Source of the DNA: Gammaproteobacteria bacterium
Lineage (GTDB): Bacteria > Pseudomonadota > Gammaproteobacteria > Pseudomonadales > Azotimanducaceae
Length of the DNA stretch: 5,931 nucleotides
Direction of reading: 5' to 3'
NCBI GenBank assembly: GCA_027293665.1
Contig: JAPUFN010000094.1
Span: 1 to 5,931, forward strand
Shown: piece by piece, positions 5,573-5,931 of the stretch
Layout of the letters: each line of letters begins with the position of its first letter
Numbering within the stretch: position 1 is the stretch's first letter
The notes under the pieces: model-generated
Told to the model about the DNA's origin: nothing
What the model saw: only the letters and a program-made list of their open reading frames with translations
The model's database searches: none
Position numbers and translations under genes: made by a program

Positions 5573-5931
5573 TTGAGTAATCACGAATCATTTCCCCCGG
5601 CACAGAGAATCACGACGAATGGCGTGGAACTTGAAGTATTCACCCTGGGCGAAGGCAAGCCCCTGATCTTCTGTCACGGTTGGCCGGAACTGGCTTACTC
5701 CTGGCGCCATCAAATCGCAGCACTCGCCGCAGCCGGCTATCATGTCATCGCACCCAACCAGCGCGGCTATGGTCGCTCCGCCAGACCAACCGCAGTCGAG
5801 GACTACGACATCAACCACCTGTGTCAGGATCTGACCGGACTGCTGGACCATTTCGGTTACGAAGACGCAGTATTCGTCGGCCACGACTGGGGTGCGATTA
5901 TCGTGTGGAATCTCGCCATGCTGCATCCCAA
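5573..5931 (+). CDS. Epoxide-hydrolase-like alpha/beta hydrolase, N-terminal part (cut by the window edge)
   Basis: The first 119 residues of an alpha/beta hydrolase that runs off the right edge. The HGWP oxyanion motif (residues 35-38), the RGYGRSARP strand (64-72) and the nucleophile elbow VGHDWGA with D105 are those of epoxide hydrolases and haloalkane-dehalogenase relatives, in which the Asp forms a covalent alkyl-enzyme ester. HGWP and GHDWG together favour an epoxide hydrolase. The remaining acid, histidine and lid tyrosines would lie beyond the window. The start is uncertain. TTG at 5573 gives a normal-length N-terminus (SNHESFPPAQRITTNG) with AGG 9 nt upstream. An in-frame ATG at 5501 would add 24 residues and sits inside a promoter-like element, so TTG is preferred. 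It is transcribed divergently from the neighbouring hydrolase and is unlike it in nucleophile type. Confidence 0.88.
   Translation, partial: MSNHESFPPAQRITTNGVELEVFTLGEGKPLIFCHGWPELAYSWRHQIAALAAAGYHVIAPNQRGYGRSARPTAVEDYDINHLCQDLTGLLDHFGYEDAVFVGHDWGAIIVWNLAMLHP

Overview
The window looks like a stretch of a proteobacterial chromosome, most likely gammaproteobacterial. This rests on moderately high GC, clear Shine-Dalgarno sites, a P4-type integrase and hydrolase/TM2 families common in that group; I cannot name a genus. TGA is an ordinary stop for several genes here (2693-2695, 3131-3133, and the minus-strand genes ending at 3977 and 4509), so the genetic code is standard.

Left part (1-1597): a complete P4-type tyrosine recombinase lies on the minus strand (91-1314). 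Upstream of it is about 280 bp of AT-richer non-coding DNA. This holds GCGGGTAT repeats close to the integrase start, a duplicated TATGAGAAC..ATGAGA element, and a perfect 14-bp palindrome. The layout is typical of the integration module of a genomic island. Because such integrases are usually transcribed into their element, the island probably lies to the left and the rest of the window is probably host flank, but the attachment site is not proven.

Centre (1628-3924): four plus-strand genes probably form one operon. The first is the highlight of the window: an AhpD/carboxymuconolactone-decarboxylase-like protein whose frame is crossed by one TGA (2318-2320). That TGA sits exactly where the second active-site cysteine of AhpD should be, giving C-x-x-U-x-x-x-H, and a SECIS-like hairpin with a G-rich loop begins 17 nt downstream. 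I read it as a 355-residue selenoprotein rather than two genes or a pseudogene. It is followed by a four-helix membrane protein (DUF6632-like), a small cupin that overlaps it by one base, and another small membrane protein. Together they suggest a redox/peroxide-handling unit with membrane partners; that joint role is inference.

Right part (3925-5931): a protein made of two TM2 domains (minus strand) has three tandem 18-bp repeats just upstream. A serine-nucleophile alpha/beta hydrolase (minus strand) follows. Divergent from it is the N-terminal part of an epoxide-hydrolase-like alpha/beta hydrolase with an Asp nucleophile, cut by the right edge and probably starting at TTG.
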